Of a stretch of 64,000 nucleotides of DNA, positions 36,507-45,683 are shown in pieces. Where the stretch lies: the NCBI RefSeq assembly GCF_020880815.1, contig NZ_JAJITD010000009.1, positions 186,001 through 250,000 of the forward strand, given 5' to 3'. Each line of letters opens with the position of its first letter. Positions within the stretch are counted from its first letter, which is position 1. The DNA is from Paraburkholderia sejongensis. GTDB lineage: Bacteria > Pseudomonadota > Gammaproteobacteria > Burkholderiales > Burkholderiaceae. The notes beneath the pieces were generated by a model. The model did not search any database and had not been told where the DNA came from. It saw only the letters and a program-made list of their open reading frames with translations. The position numbers were made by a program, and so were the translations under genes.

Positions 36507-36968
36507 TCACTGCGCCGACGCGTGCGAGCGCAGAAACGGCAGATAGCCGCTTTGCGTCTTCAGAATCTTCTCCGCGCATTCGTCGTAGTCCGAACCCTTT
36601 TCGCTGTTCTGGCCGTACATCCCGCGGCACTGCGCGAATAGCGACAGCGTCGCGCCGCCGCCCGCCTTCGGCGCGCGCGTCGCCGAGAACGAAGCCTTGC
36701 CCGAATCGTCGGGGACGTCGGTATCGATCGCGACCGCGTCGGCGCGGATCACGTGGGTCTCGGAATGCTGCTCGATATAGCGTTTGGTCAGCGCCCACGC
36801 CGCATCGCAATTCTCAGGCGTGCAATCGATAATCGCGTCGCGTTGCGCGGCGGCGAGATTCGGTTCGCTGTGAAGGATTTCCTGCTGGGCCTTGCGCGCC
36901 TGCTTTTCCTCGGACGAGCAGGCGGCGAGCGTGAAAGCAACGAGTGCGAAGACTGCGATCTTTTTCAT
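36507..36968 (-). CDS. Hypothetical lipoprotein
   Basis: A 153-residue protein with signal peptide and lipobox FTLAACSS, so lipidated at Cys17. Mature part has several cysteines (IIDCTPENCDAAW, AQCRGMYG, DECAEKIL). The CTPENCDAAWALTKRYIEQHSETHV segment looks like a small conserved domain seen in Burkholderiaceae lipoproteins, but I cannot name a function. Convergent with the phospholipase; possibly followed on the same strand after the methyltransferase (36 bases). Confidence 0.75.
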   Translation of the reverse strand: MKKIAVFALVAFTLAACSSEEKQARKAQQEILHSEPNLAAAQRDAIIDCTPENCDAAWALTKRYIEQHSETHVIRADAVAIDTDVPDDSGKASFSATRAPKAGGGATLSLFAQCRGMYGQNSEKGSDYDECAEKILKTQSGYLPFLRSHASAQ

Positions 36969-37004
36969 GAATCAATCCGTGGCCGTATTCGAGCGCGATT
37001 ATAG

Positions 37005-37865
37005 CTAGGTACTCGCGACCAGCAACTCTTCCGCATTCGCCGGCGGGCGCAAGCCATCCGTTCTGCCGGCGAAGTACCGCTCGCCTAGATCGGCGGCCGA
37101 CACATGCCGCGCGGTCGCGAAGCCCGCGTCCACCGCGAGCGCGACGATCTGCGGCGGCGTGAAGAAACTGATGAACGGCGTGCCGCTCGCCCGCGCGCCT
37201 TTCTCCGCCATTTCGAGCCCCGGCCGCACGTCGGGGTCGGCCATCTCCAGCGGCAACAGGAACGTCATCGCGAACGTCGAACCGGGCGCGAGAGCGGCCA
37301 CTTCGCGCAGCGTCGCCGCGTTCGCCTCTTTCGTCAGATACATGCTGACGCCCGTCGAGACGACGACCGCCGGTTTGCCCGGATCGAAGCCTTCATCGAC
37401 CAGACGCTGCCGCCAGTTGTCACCCGCTTCGAAATCGACCGGCACGAAACGCAGCCAGTCCGGCACGCCGAAACCGAGCTCCAGCAAACGGCGGCGCTTC
37501 CACGCCTGCGGTTCCGGCGGATCGACCTCGAACACGGTCAGGCGCGCGGCCAGATCAGGGCGGCGCTGCGCGAAGCTGTCGAGCCCCGCGCCGAGAATCA
37601 CATACTGCGCGACGCCGCGCCCGACCTGCTCGACCACCAGATCTTCGATAAAGCGTGCGCGCGCGACGATCGACGCGCGAAACGGCCGCGTGAATTGCGG
37701 ATCCATGTCGCCGCGGCTGCGCCAGTCCTCGGCCGGCGCCAGCAGTTGCAGGCCGACTTCGTCTTCGAGCACGTGCGGCGGCGCATCGGCCTGCACGTGC
37801 AGCGCGCGCCACAACGCGACGCGCGCGGCGGTGCTGTCGGGGGCTGCCGCTGGTTGATCGTTCAT
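37005..37865 (-). CDS. Class I SAM-dependent methyltransferase, LCMT/PPM1-like (TIGR00027)
   Basis: A 286-residue enzyme. The SAM motif is QYVILGAGLDSFAQR, then LTVFEVDPPEPQAWKRRRL, characteristic of the leucine-carboxyl-methyltransferase-like group that in bacteria methylates small acids or polyketides. VVVSTGVSMYLTKEA is the motif II/III region. The substrate is unknown. It lies 48 bases downstream of the IlvD/Edd dehydratase on the same strand. Confidence 0.82.
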   Translation of the reverse strand: MNDQPAAAPDSTAARVALWRALHVQADAPPHVLEDEVGLQLLAPAEDWRSRGDMDPQFTRPFRASIVARARFIEDLVVEQVGRGVAQYVILGAGLDSFAQRRPDLAARLTVFEVDPPEPQAWKRRRLLELGFGVPDWLRFVPVDFEAGDNWRQRLVDEGFDPGKPAVVVSTGVSMYLTKEANAATLREVAALAPGSTFAMTFLLPLEMADPDVRPGLEMAEKGARASGTPFISFFTPPQIVALAVDAGFATARHVSAADLGERYFAGRTDGLRPPANAEELLVAST

Positions 37866-37913
37866 CTCTATCCGCTCCGTTGGTTCGAGGCGACCCGCGC
37901 CAAAAGCGCTACC

Positions 37914-39617
37914 TTACTTCAGGAAGCGAAAATCGCAACCTTCGTCGGCCTGCAGGATTTCCTGCTCGTACAGCTTCGCATAGCCGCGCTTTGCGGGCGC
38001 CTGGCTGCGCGGCGGCAACGCGGCGCGGCGCTTCTCCAGTTCCTCGTCCGGCACCAGCAGTTCGAGCGCGCGATTTTCGACGCTCAGGCGAATCCGGTCG
38101 CCGTTGCGCACGAGGCCGAGCGGCCCGCCCGACGCCGCATCCGGCGTGATGTGCAACACGATCGTGCCGTACGCGGTGCCGCTCATCCGCGCATCCGACA
38201 TCCGCACCATGTCCTTCACGCCGGCGCGCGCGAGCTTGCCCGGAATCGGCAGATAGCCGGCCTCGGGCATCGCCGATTCACTGGTCGGGCCGGCGTTTTG
38301 CAGCACCAGGAAATCGTCGGCGTTGACGTCCAGATCGTCGCTGTCGATCCGGTTCGCGAGGTCTTCGAGCGACTCGAACACGACCGCGCGCCCTTCCTGC
38401 TCGAACAGTTTCGGGTCGGCCGCCGAGCGCTTCAGGAGCGCGCCGCGCGGCGCCAGATTGCCGAACAGCGCAACGAGGCCACCGGTATCGCGCACCGGTT
38501 GCGCGTACGGCCGCACCACCGTGTGATCGACCCAGCTGACGTCGTGCAGACGCTCGCCGAGCGTCTCGCCGCTCACCGTGCGGCAGTCCAGATGCAGCAG
38601 GTGTTTGATCTCGCGCAGAATCGCCGGCACGCCGCCGGCCGCGTACAGGTCTTCCATGTAGTGATCGCCGGTCGGTTTCAGATTGACCAGCACCGGTGTT
38701 GTCTCGCTCAGTTCGTTCACGCGTCGCAGATCGACGTTCACGCCGACGCGGCCGGCGATCGCGGTCAGATGAATCATCGCGTTGGTCGAGCCGCCGATCG
38801 CGAGCAGCACGCGCAACGCGTTTTCGACCGACTGCGCGGTGATGATCTCGCTCGGCAGGATCGGCTTCGCGATCAGCTCGAACGCGATGCGGCCGGTTTC
38901 TTCCGCGATGCGCAGACGGTCCGCGTCGACCGCCGGACATGCGGCGCTGTTCGCCGGCATCATGCCGAGCGTCTCCGCGATGATCGCCATCGTGCTCGCG
39001 GTGCCCATCACCGCGCAGGTGCCGGCGGTCGAAGCCAGACGCCGCTCAACGGTATTGATTTCCTGCGCGTCGATTTCGGTTGCGCGGAATTTGGCCCAGA
39101 AGCGGCGGCAATCGGTGCACGCGCCGAGCCGTTCGCCGCGATGGCGGCTGGTCGACATCGGTCCCGCGACCAGTTGCACCGCCGGCAGATTCGCCGATGC
39201 CGCGCCCATCAATTGCGCGGGCACCGTCTTGTCGCAACCGCCGAGCAGCACGACCGAATCCATCGGCTGCGCGCGGGTCATTTCCTCGACGTCCATCGAC
39301 ATCAGGTTGCGAAACTTCAGGCTGGTCGGCGTGAGGAATGTCTCGCCGAGCGAGATGGTCGGAAACTCGATCGGCAAGCCGCCCGCCGCGAGCACGCCGC
39401 GTTTGACCGCGTCGATCATCTCGGGGAAATGGCGGTGGCAATTGTTGAAGCCGCTCGCCGAATGCGCGATGCCGACGATCGGCCGGTCCAGCATCTCGCG
39501 GCTATAGCCCATCGAACTCGCGAACGTGCGGCGCAGATAGACGCTGAATTCGCGGTCGCCGTAATTGGTCAGTCCTTTCGCGAAACCGACCGGCTTTTTA
39601 CTGTGTTGATCGCTCAT
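37914..39617 (-). CDS. Second IlvD/Edd-family dehydratase
   Basis: A 567-residue Fe-S dehydratase. VGIAHSASGFNNCHRHFPEM, LLGGCDKTVPAQLMGA, STAGTCAVMGTASTMA and SDARMSGTAYG are conserved, with the cluster cysteines present. It is distinct from the protein at 14174: the N-terminus reads LRRTFASSMGYSREMLDRP instead of WFG..., and an insert (GERLGACTDCRRFWAKF) adds two extra cysteines. It belongs to the sugar-acid branch, and the substrate is not defined. Its partner gene, gltS, lies 54 bases upstream in transcription. Confidence 0.85.
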   Translation of the reverse strand: MSDQHSKKPVGFAKGLTNYGDREFSVYLRRTFASSMGYSREMLDRPIVGIAHSASGFNNCHRHFPEMIDAVKRGVLAAGGLPIEFPTISLGETFLTPTSLKFRNLMSMDVEEMTRAQPMDSVVLLGGCDKTVPAQLMGAASANLPAVQLVAGPMSTSRHRGERLGACTDCRRFWAKFRATEIDAQEINTVERRLASTAGTCAVMGTASTMAIIAETLGMMPANSAACPAVDADRLRIAEETGRIAFELIAKPILPSEIITAQSVENALRVLLAIGGSTNAMIHLTAIAGRVGVNVDLRRVNELSETTPVLVNLKPTGDHYMEDLYAAGGVPAILREIKHLLHLDCRTVSGETLGERLHDVSWVDHTVVRPYAQPVRDTGGLVALFGNLAPRGALLKRSAADPKLFEQEGRAVVFESLEDLANRIDSDDLDVNADDFLVLQNAGPTSESAMPEAGYLPIPGKLARAGVKDMVRMSDARMSGTAYGTIVLHITPDAASGGPLGLVRNGDRIRLSVENRALELLVPDEELEKRRAALPPRSQAPAKRGYAKLYEQEILQADEGCDFRFLK

Positions 39618-39671
39618 GAGGTGTGCTTACTCTCTTTGCCTGTGTGCCTGTGAATGCAGCGAAACGAACCG

Positions 39672-40874
39672 TCAGTGCAAAAACGGCAGCGCGAGAAACA
39701 GCTTGATCACGATTGCATTGACGATGTCCATGAAAAACGCGCCGGTCATCGGCACGATCAGAAACGCGATATGCGACGGACCGAAACGGTTGGTGACCGC
39801 CTGCATGTTCGCGATCGCGGTCGGTGTCGCGCCGAGCCCGAGACCGCATTGCGCGGCGCACAACACGACCGCGTCGTAGTCGCGGCCCATCGCCGGGAAT
39901 GTCACGAACACCGCGTAGAGCGCCATCAGCAGCGTCTGCGCGGCGAGGATCGTGACGATCGGCACCGCCAGCGCGGCCAGCTCCCATAGATCGAGGCGCA
40001 TCAGCGCCATCGCGAGAAACAGCGCGAGGCTGACGTTGCCGACCAGCGCGACCGCCTGCTGATCCAGCCGCACGCGCGCGAGCGCGAGCCCGTTGTTCAG
40101 GATCACGCCGATGAACAGCACGCAGACGAAGGTCGGCAATTCGAATACGCTGCCGGCGAGCCAGTCGGCCAGCACGTCGCCGCTGGCGAGGCAGATCGCA
40201 ATCAGCGCGAGCGTGGTGATCAGCGCGGCGGGCGTGGTCGGCTGCAGCGCTTTCGGTTCTTCGAACACCAGAGTCTCTTCCGCGCGCTGCGCGGCGCGCC
40301 GCAGCTCGTCGGCGCTGAGCCGGCGCAGCAACAGCCGCGCGATCGGGCCGCCGAGCACGCCGCCCATTACGAGCCCGAAGGTCGCGCAGCCGATCGCGAT
40401 CTCGGTCGCCGCCTCGATCCCGTGATGCTCGGTGAACACCTGGCTCCACGCGGCGCCGGTGCCGTGGCCGCCCGACATCGTGATCGAGCCGCCGAGAATG
40501 CCGAGCAGCGGATCGACGCCGAGCGCGAACGCGAGCCCGATGCCGATCACGTTCTGCAGGATCAGCAGCCCGCTGACCAGCGCGAGAAAACGCACCAGCA
40601 CCGGTCCGCCCGCTTTCAGATTCGACAGATGGGCATTCAGACCGATCGTCGCGAAGAACCCGAGCATCAGCGGGGTTTGCAGCGTCGGGTCGAAGCGCAC
40701 TTCGAGATGGGCGGTGACGCGCGCGAGCAGCACGCAGATCGCGATTACGAGGCCGCCGGCCACCGGCGCGGGAATGGAATAGGTTCGCAGCACGCCGATC
40801 CACTGGATCAGCTTCTCGCCGAGCAACAGCACGAACGACGCGGCGACGAGCGTGGCATAAATGCCGATAGTCAT
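39672..40874 (-). CDS. gltS: Sodium/glutamate symporter GltS
   Basis: A 400-residue membrane protein of the ESS family. Conserved segments include YSIPAPVAGGLVIAI, GGSITMSGGHGTGAAWSQVF and CGLGLGATPTAIANMQAV, the two inverted-repeat core motifs, with about ten helices. It imports glutamate with sodium. GGAGG precedes the ATG at 40874. It is followed by the dehydratase on the same strand; in this setting it might instead carry an acidic sugar-acid derivative, which is inference. Confidence 0.88.
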   Translation of the reverse strand: MTIGIYATLVAASFVLLLGEKLIQWIGVLRTYSIPAPVAGGLVIAICVLLARVTAHLEVRFDPTLQTPLMLGFFATIGLNAHLSNLKAGGPVLVRFLALVSGLLILQNVIGIGLAFALGVDPLLGILGGSITMSGGHGTGAAWSQVFTEHHGIEAATEIAIGCATFGLVMGGVLGGPIARLLLRRLSADELRRAAQRAEETLVFEEPKALQPTTPAALITTLALIAICLASGDVLADWLAGSVFELPTFVCVLFIGVILNNGLALARVRLDQQAVALVGNVSLALFLAMALMRLDLWELAALAVPIVTILAAQTLLMALYAVFVTFPAMGRDYDAVVLCAAQCGLGLGATPTAIANMQAVTNRFGPSHIAFLIVPMTGAFFMDIVNAIVIKLFLALPFLH

Positions 40875-41244
40875 GAATGAATGGCCTCCGGCGCGGCACG
40901 CGCAGCCATCCGCCATCTTAGCCAATCCGCTCGCGCAAGCCAGGCATTTCGTTGATGCACTGCAAGCCGCGCATGACGCGGTGTCACTGGGGGGCGTCGA
41001 AGTCCGTCAGTTTCCTGATATTCCGGGGTTTTTTCCAAACTATGGAATGGGCGCGGGACGCCGCCCTGGAGCGGCTTGCCTATGCAAGTCTGCCTCTTTT
41101 TGATCGGTGCGAGCGGACAGCAACGGCTGCCCGAAATCGCGCCGCTACAGTGCATCGACGGCTTGCGCAGCCGGGGTCGTGCACGAGCCGATAGCACAAC
41201 GCGTTGAAAAGCGTGGGCGGCGCGGGGCCTACCGCGATAGCAAC
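40875..41244. other. Intergenic region between gltS and the histidine kinase
   Basis: 370 bases without a gene. It holds the promoter of gltS (minus strand) and the trailer of the two-component operon. No clear terminator, repeat or small gene seen. Confidence 0.4.
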
Positions 41245-42645
41245 TCACACTGCGGGAAAGCGCAGTTCGAAGCGCACGACGCCCGGCAGCGGACACACCA
41301 CGCGCGCGCTACCGCCATGCAGGTGCATGATCGCCTTCACGATCGCGAGCCCGAGTCCGTGCGATTCGGTGAACGCGCTGCGCGCCGCGTCGCCGCGATA
41401 GAAGCGGTCGAACAGCCGGTCGAGTTGCGCGGCGGGTATCGCCTCGCCCTCGTTCTCGACCGTCACCCATGCGCCCGCTTCGTCCTGCGCGCCGCGCAGG
41501 CGCACTACCGTGTCGGTGGCGCCGTAACGCACCGCGTTGACGACCAGATTGTTGATGGCGCGGCGGCACAGCATCGGATTGGCCGACGCGACGCCCGACG
41601 CGTCGACGTCGAAACGCATCCCGCGTTCGTCGGCGAGGCCTTCGAAATAATCGGCGATCCTGACCAGTTCATCATGCAGATCGACCGGCTGCCGCTCGAC
41701 CGACGACGCCGCATGATCCGCATGCGCGAGAAACAGCATGTTCTCCGCGATATGGCTCAGGCGATTCAACTCCTCGAGATTCGATTCGAGCAATTGCTGA
41801 TATTCCTCGGCTTCGCGAGACTGCGCCAGCGCGACCTGGGTCTGGCCGAGCAGCGCGCCGACCGGCGTGCGAATCTCGTGCGCCAGGTCGGCGGAAAACT
41901 GCTGCAGCCGTTGATAGCCGTCGGCGAGACGATCGAGCATCGCGTTGAACGCGTGCGTGAGCTGACGCAGTTCCACGGGCGCGGCTTTGACGTCGAGCCG
42001 GACCGTCAGGTTCGCCGGGCTGATTTGCGCGGCCCGTGTGGCAATGTCGCGCACCGGTCGCAGCGCGCGGCGCAGCACGCAGTACGCGAGCAGCGTCGCT
42101 GCCAGCATGCCGATCAGCGTCGCCAGCACGATGCGGTTGCGGTACTCCGCAAGCATGCGCATTTCGTGCGTCATCGGGTGGCCCGCGATCACCTCGACTT
42201 CGGCGCCATCCTCGCGCGCCGCCGCGCTCGCGATCGCCCAATGCACCGGCACGCCATCGGGCAGGCGCGTCTGACTCACGCCGGCGGCACGAGGCGCGTC
42301 GCCTTCCGGGCCGGCCGGAAGATCAGGCACCGCGAGGCCGCCCGGATTTACGTCGACGAACGGCGCTTCGCCCGGCCGGCGGAAGATCAGCACGTCATCT
42401 TCCGCGCCGAGCATCGTCTCGAACAGCAGCGGGCGCTTTTTTAATTCGCTAACCGAATAAAGGTCGTGCACGATGCGGCCGAAATGCTCGACGCGGCCGC
42501 TCAGTACGACGTCGGCGCGGCGTTGCAGAGAGACTTCGGCGGAGTGATAAAAATACGCGCCGAGCGAGCCGATCACCGCACAGGCGATGAGCGCGAACAG
42601 CAACGTCGTGCGCGCGATCAGCGAGCGTTCGGTCCATCGTTTCAT
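41245..42645 (-). CDS. Membrane sensor histidine kinase, CusS/PcoS-like
   Basis: A 466-residue kinase: N-terminal helix about 10-30, a periplasmic loop of about 140 residues, a second helix (IVLATLIGMLAATLLAYCVLRRAL), HAMP, H-box FSADLAHEIRTPVGALLGQ, N-box NNLVVNAVRYG and a G-box ending GLGLAIVKAIMHLHGG. The heavy-metal-sensor kinase subfamily (CusS, also HprS/YedV) is the closest type. The start overlaps the regulator's stop (ATGA). Ligand unknown. Confidence 0.9.
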   Translation of the reverse strand: MKRWTERSLIARTTLLFALIACAVIGSLGAYFYHSAEVSLQRRADVVLSGRVEHFGRIVHDLYSVSELKKRPLLFETMLGAEDDVLIFRRPGEAPFVDVNPGGLAVPDLPAGPEGDAPRAAGVSQTRLPDGVPVHWAIASAAAREDGAEVEVIAGHPMTHEMRMLAEYRNRIVLATLIGMLAATLLAYCVLRRALRPVRDIATRAAQISPANLTVRLDVKAAPVELRQLTHAFNAMLDRLADGYQRLQQFSADLAHEIRTPVGALLGQTQVALAQSREAEEYQQLLESNLEELNRLSHIAENMLFLAHADHAASSVERQPVDLHDELVRIADYFEGLADERGMRFDVDASGVASANPMLCRRAINNLVVNAVRYGATDTVVRLRGAQDEAGAWVTVENEGEAIPAAQLDRLFDRFYRGDAARSAFTESHGLGLAIVKAIMHLHGGSARVVCPLPGVVRFELRFPAV

Positions 42646-43313
42646 GCGCCGTGGCCGAACGTGTAGCCGATGCTGCGCACCGTGTGAATCAGCTTCTTGT
42701 TGAACGGGTGATCGATCTTAGCGCGCAAGCGCTTGATCGCCACATCGACCACGTTGGTGTCGCTATCGAAATTCATGTCCCACACTTCCGACGCGATCTG
42801 CGAGCGTGACAGCGCTTCGCCCTCGCGGCGCACCAGCAGATGCAGCAGCATGAACTCCTTGTTGGTGAGCGGAATGTCGATACCCTCGCGCGTCACGCGG
42901 CGACGCAACACGTCGAGCTTGAGGTCGGCAACTTCGAACACGTCGCTCTCGCGGATGACGCCACGGCGCAACAACGTGCGAACGCGCAGCACCAGTTCGG
43001 CAAACGAAAACGGTTTGACCAGATAATCGTCGGCGCCGAGTTCGAGACCGCGAATGCGGTCGCTGACCTGATCGCGAGCGGTCAGAAAAATCACCCGCAG
43101 ATCCCGCCGCGCACGCAACGCCCGCATGATTTCCCAACCGTCGATGCCTGGCAGCATCACGTCGAGAACCACCAGTTCGTAATCATGTTCCAGCGCCAGA
43201 TGCAGGCCGTCCGTGCCGGTGCGTGCGAGATCGACCGCGTAGCCGTTCTCGCGCAGGCCCTTCTTCAGATAGTCGCCGGTTTTCGGATCGTCTTCGATGA
43301 CGAGAATGCTCAT
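42642..43313 (-). CDS. OmpR-family response regulator, CusR/HprR-like
   Basis: A 223-residue regulator: receiver domain with the phosphorylated Asp in LVVLDVMLPGIDGW and the Lys in LVKPFSFAELVLRV, and a winged helix with LLVRREGEALSRSQIASEVWDMNFDSDTNVVDVAIKRLRAKID. The sequence MSILVIEDDPKTGDYLKKGLRENGYAVDLA is that of heavy-metal/H2O2 two-component regulators. The start at 43313 is taken at this conserved beginning. It is transcribed away from the exported-protein/cytochrome/Moco operon, its likely target. Confidence 0.92.
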   Translation of the reverse strand: MSILVIEDDPKTGDYLKKGLRENGYAVDLARTGTDGLHLALEHDYELVVLDVMLPGIDGWEIMRALRARRDLRVIFLTARDQVSDRIRGLELGADDYLVKPFSFAELVLRVRTLLRRGVIRESDVFEVADLKLDVLRRRVTREGIDIPLTNKEFMLLHLLVRREGEALSRSQIASEVWDMNFDSDTNVVDVAIKRLRAKIDHPFNKKLIHTVRSIGYTFGHGA

Positions 43314-43548
43314 AATGCCCGCTGCTCCTGTCGCGCGATGCGACCTGGTGAGACCGCGCTCGTCCGCGCAAAAAACGCCTGATGACAGCGCTCGTGATGT
43401 ACCGCGGCGCTCGCAGCGAGCCATTCTACGTGGCGGCCCTGGGCCATTGATGACTTTTTTGTCATCATCCCGTCACCTGGATGAGCCGATGCGGCCGCTA
43501 GTCTTCCCACTCCGTTCACCACGCTGCATCCCCGGACTGGAGTTGCCC
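43314..43548. promoter_or_regulatory. Divergent promoter region of the two-component and Moco-enzyme operons
   Basis: 235 bases between divergent starts. The segment 43450-43475 (TTGATGACTTTTTTGTCATCATCCCGTCA) contains ATGAC and GTCAT arms flanking a T-run, a near-palindrome (ATGAC at 43449-43453 and GTCAT at 43460-43464). It is a candidate regulator box. Confidence 0.45.
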
Positions 43549-44190
43549 ATGAAGACCCGCATCAAGATCTCCGCTGCACGCACCCTGCGCGCCCTCGCCG
43601 TTCCCGCCATCGCCGCCTCGTTATCCGCGACGACGTTCGCGGTTTCGGCTCAGACTGCCGCGCCGACCGGCCTGCGTGGCACGGTGACCTCGCTGACGGG
43701 CGATCTGCTGAAGGTGCACACCCGCGACGGCCAGGACGTCGACGTAAAGCTCGCCGCCGACACGCCGATTCGCGGCGTCACGCTCGCCAGCGTCACCGAC
43801 ATCAAACCCGACAGCTACGTCGGCACGGCCGCGATTCCACAGCCCGACGGCACGTTGAAGGCGCTCGAGGTGCATGTGTTCCCTCCGAGCATGCGCGGTT
43901 CGGGCGAAGGTCATCGGCCGTGGGATCTGGGCGCGAACAGCTCGATGACGAACGGCACGGTCGGCTCGCTCGTGGTCAGCAACGGCCGCACGATCACCGT
44001 CAAGTACAAGGATGGCGAAAAGAAGATCCTGATTCCGCAGGACGTCCCCATCGTGAGTCTGGAGCCGGGCAGCCGTGCGTTGCTCACGCCCGGCACCAAG
44101 GTCGTGCTGTTCGCGCACAAGGATGCGGACGGCTCGATGGCGGCGAATTTCATTTCGGCCGGCGAGCATGGCGTGACGCCGCCGATGTAA
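43549..44190 (+). CDS. Exported DUF5666-like protein
   Basis: A 213-residue protein with a signal peptide ending VSAQ. The mature part has two copies of an OB-like unit: RGTVTSLTGDLLKVHTRDGQDVDVKLAAD and NGTVGSLVVSNGRTITVKYKDGEKKILIPQD, each followed by a strand on the effect of the 'index' value, as in DUF5666. Predicted periplasmic. Function is unknown; first gene of a three-gene unit with cytochrome b and a Moco enzyme. Confidence 0.78.
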   Translation: MKTRIKISAARTLRALAVPAIAASLSATTFAVSAQTAAPTGLRGTVTSLTGDLLKVHTRDGQDVDVKLAADTPIRGVTLASVTDIKPDSYVGTAAIPQPDGTLKALEVHVFPPSMRGSGEGHRPWDLGANSSMTNGTVGSLVVSNGRTITVKYKDGEKKILIPQDVPIVSLEPGSRALLTPGTKVVLFAHKDADGSMAANFISAGEHGVTPPM

Positions 44191-44229
44191 CGCGGCACGC
44201 CGCTCGTCTTCCAACCTTCTTTGAAGCGC

Positions 44230-44880
44230 ATGTCCGACTCACAAGCCATTGTGCTCGTTCATCCTGTCGTCGTTCGCGTGACACACTGGATCAACGCGTT
44301 CGCGATGATCTGCATGCTGATGAGCGGCTGGGCGATCTATAACGCGTCGCCGATTTTTCCGTTCCACTTTCCCGTGTGGGCGACCGTCGGCGGATGGCTC
44401 GGCGGCTCCATCGCCTGGCACTTCGCGGCGATGTGGCTGCTGTGCGCGAACGGCCTGCTATATCTCGCCTATGGCGTGACGAGCGGCCATTTGCGTCGCA
44501 AGCTGCTGCCGGTGCGTGCCCGCGACGTAGCGCGCGATGCGGCGCTGGCGTTGCGCTTCAGACTGCCGCACGAAAGCGGCAGATACAACGCCGTGCAACG
44601 CGCGCTGTATCTGTCGGTGCTGCTGCTGGGTGCGCTGCTCGTCGCATCGGGACTGTCGATCTGGAAGCCGGTGCAATTGTCCTGGCTGACCGCGCTGTTC
44701 GGCGGCTTCGATTTTGCGCGGCGTGTGCATTTCGTTGCGATGGTCGGCGTTGCCGGCTTCGTAGTCGTGCATCTGCTGCTCGTGCTGCTGGTGCCGCGAA
44801 CGTTGCCGCCGATGTTCACCGGCCGCACGCGGCGCCGCGCGCATCGCACCGATGAAGCTTCCAACAGGGCCCGCGTATGA
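44230..44880 (+). CDS. Membrane cytochrome b (Ni-Fe hydrogenase b-type / cytochrome b561-like)
   Basis: A 216-residue four-helix membrane protein. Conserved His-containing helices are VVVRVTHWINAFAMI, IAWHFAAMWLLC and the C-terminal FVAMVGVAGFVVVHLLLVL, which could bind two b hemes. It is the usual membrane electron partner of periplasmic oxidoreductases. Start ATG 44230 preferred to TTG 44221. The stop overlaps the ATG of the Moco enzyme (ATGA). Confidence 0.85.
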   Translation: MSDSQAIVLVHPVVVRVTHWINAFAMICMLMSGWAIYNASPIFPFHFPVWATVGGWLGGSIAWHFAAMWLLCANGLLYLAYGVTSGHLRRKLLPVRARDVARDAALALRFRLPHESGRYNAVQRALYLSVLLLGALLVASGLSIWKPVQLSWLTALFGGFDFARRVHFVAMVGVAGFVVVHLLLVLLVPRTLPPMFTGRTRRRAHRTDEASNRARV

Positions 44881-45683
44881 GCGACCCGCAACGCACCGAC
44901 ATGACGAACGCTACGCGCGCCGATCCGCAAGACGCGCGCCGCACGCGCATTGTGCTTGCAGACCACCGGCCGCGGATCGAGCAGTTGCAGCGCCGCCTGT
45001 TTCTGCGCTCGTCGCTCTCGATCGGCGCGCTCGCGATGCTGTCCGGCTGCAACCTGCAGGACAACGATTCCCTCGACAAGGTCCTATGGACGATGTCGCG
45101 CTGGAACGATCGCGTGCAGGCGTGGCTCTTCAATCGCAACAAACTCGCGCCCACCTATACGGCACGCGAGATCACCGATCCGTTTCCGTTCAACGCGTTT
45201 TATCCCGAGTTCGACGCGCCGGATATCGACGGATCGGGCTATCGGCTCGAAGTATCGGGGCTCGTCGCGGACAAACGCAGCTGGAGCCTCGCGCAGTTGC
45301 GCGGGCTGCCGCAGGTCTCGCAGATCACCCGACACGTATGCATCGAAGGATGGAGCGCGATCGGACAATGGAGCGGCGTGCCGTTTCGCACGTTTCTCGA
45401 ACGGATCGGCGCCGATCTGAGCGCACGCTACGTCGGTTTCAAATGCGCGGACCGCTATTATTCGAGCCTCGATATGGCGACCGCGCTGCATCCACAAACA
45501 CAATTGACGCTCGATTTCCGCAACGCGCCGCTGCCGGCCAGATACGGCTATCCGCTGAAACTGCGGGTGCCGACCAAGCTCGGCTTCAAAAATCCGAAGC
45601 ATATCGCGGCGATATTCGTGACCAACACGAACCCGGGCGGCTACTGGGAAGACCAGGGCTACAACTGGTTCAGCGGGCTTTAG
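44877..45683 (+). CDS. Tat-exported lipoprotein-like molybdopterin oxidoreductase (sulfite-oxidase fold, MsrP-like)
   Basis: A 268-residue Mo-enzyme catalytic subunit. The N-terminus RRLFLRSSLSIGALAMLSGC combines a twin-arginine signal with a lipobox (Cys58), so the mature protein may be membrane-anchored. The molybdopterin-binding Cys is Cys155 in RHVCIEGWSAIGQWSGVPF; KCADRYYSSLDMATAL and YGYPLKLRVPTKLGFKNPKHI complete the sulfite-oxidase-family core. Related to MsrP, which repairs oxidised methionine. The cytochrome b just upstream would supply electrons, and the divergent CusSR/HprSR-like system would control it. Confidence 0.88.
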   Translation: MSDPQRTDMTNATRADPQDARRTRIVLADHRPRIEQLQRRLFLRSSLSIGALAMLSGCNLQDNDSLDKVLWTMSRWNDRVQAWLFNRNKLAPTYTAREITDPFPFNAFYPEFDAPDIDGSGYRLEVSGLVADKRSWSLAQLRGLPQVSQITRHVCIEGWSAIGQWSGVPFRTFLERIGADLSARYVGFKCADRYYSSLDMATALHPQTQLTLDFRNAPLPARYGYPLKLRVPTKLGFKNPKHIAAIFVTNTNPGGYWEDQGYNWFSGL

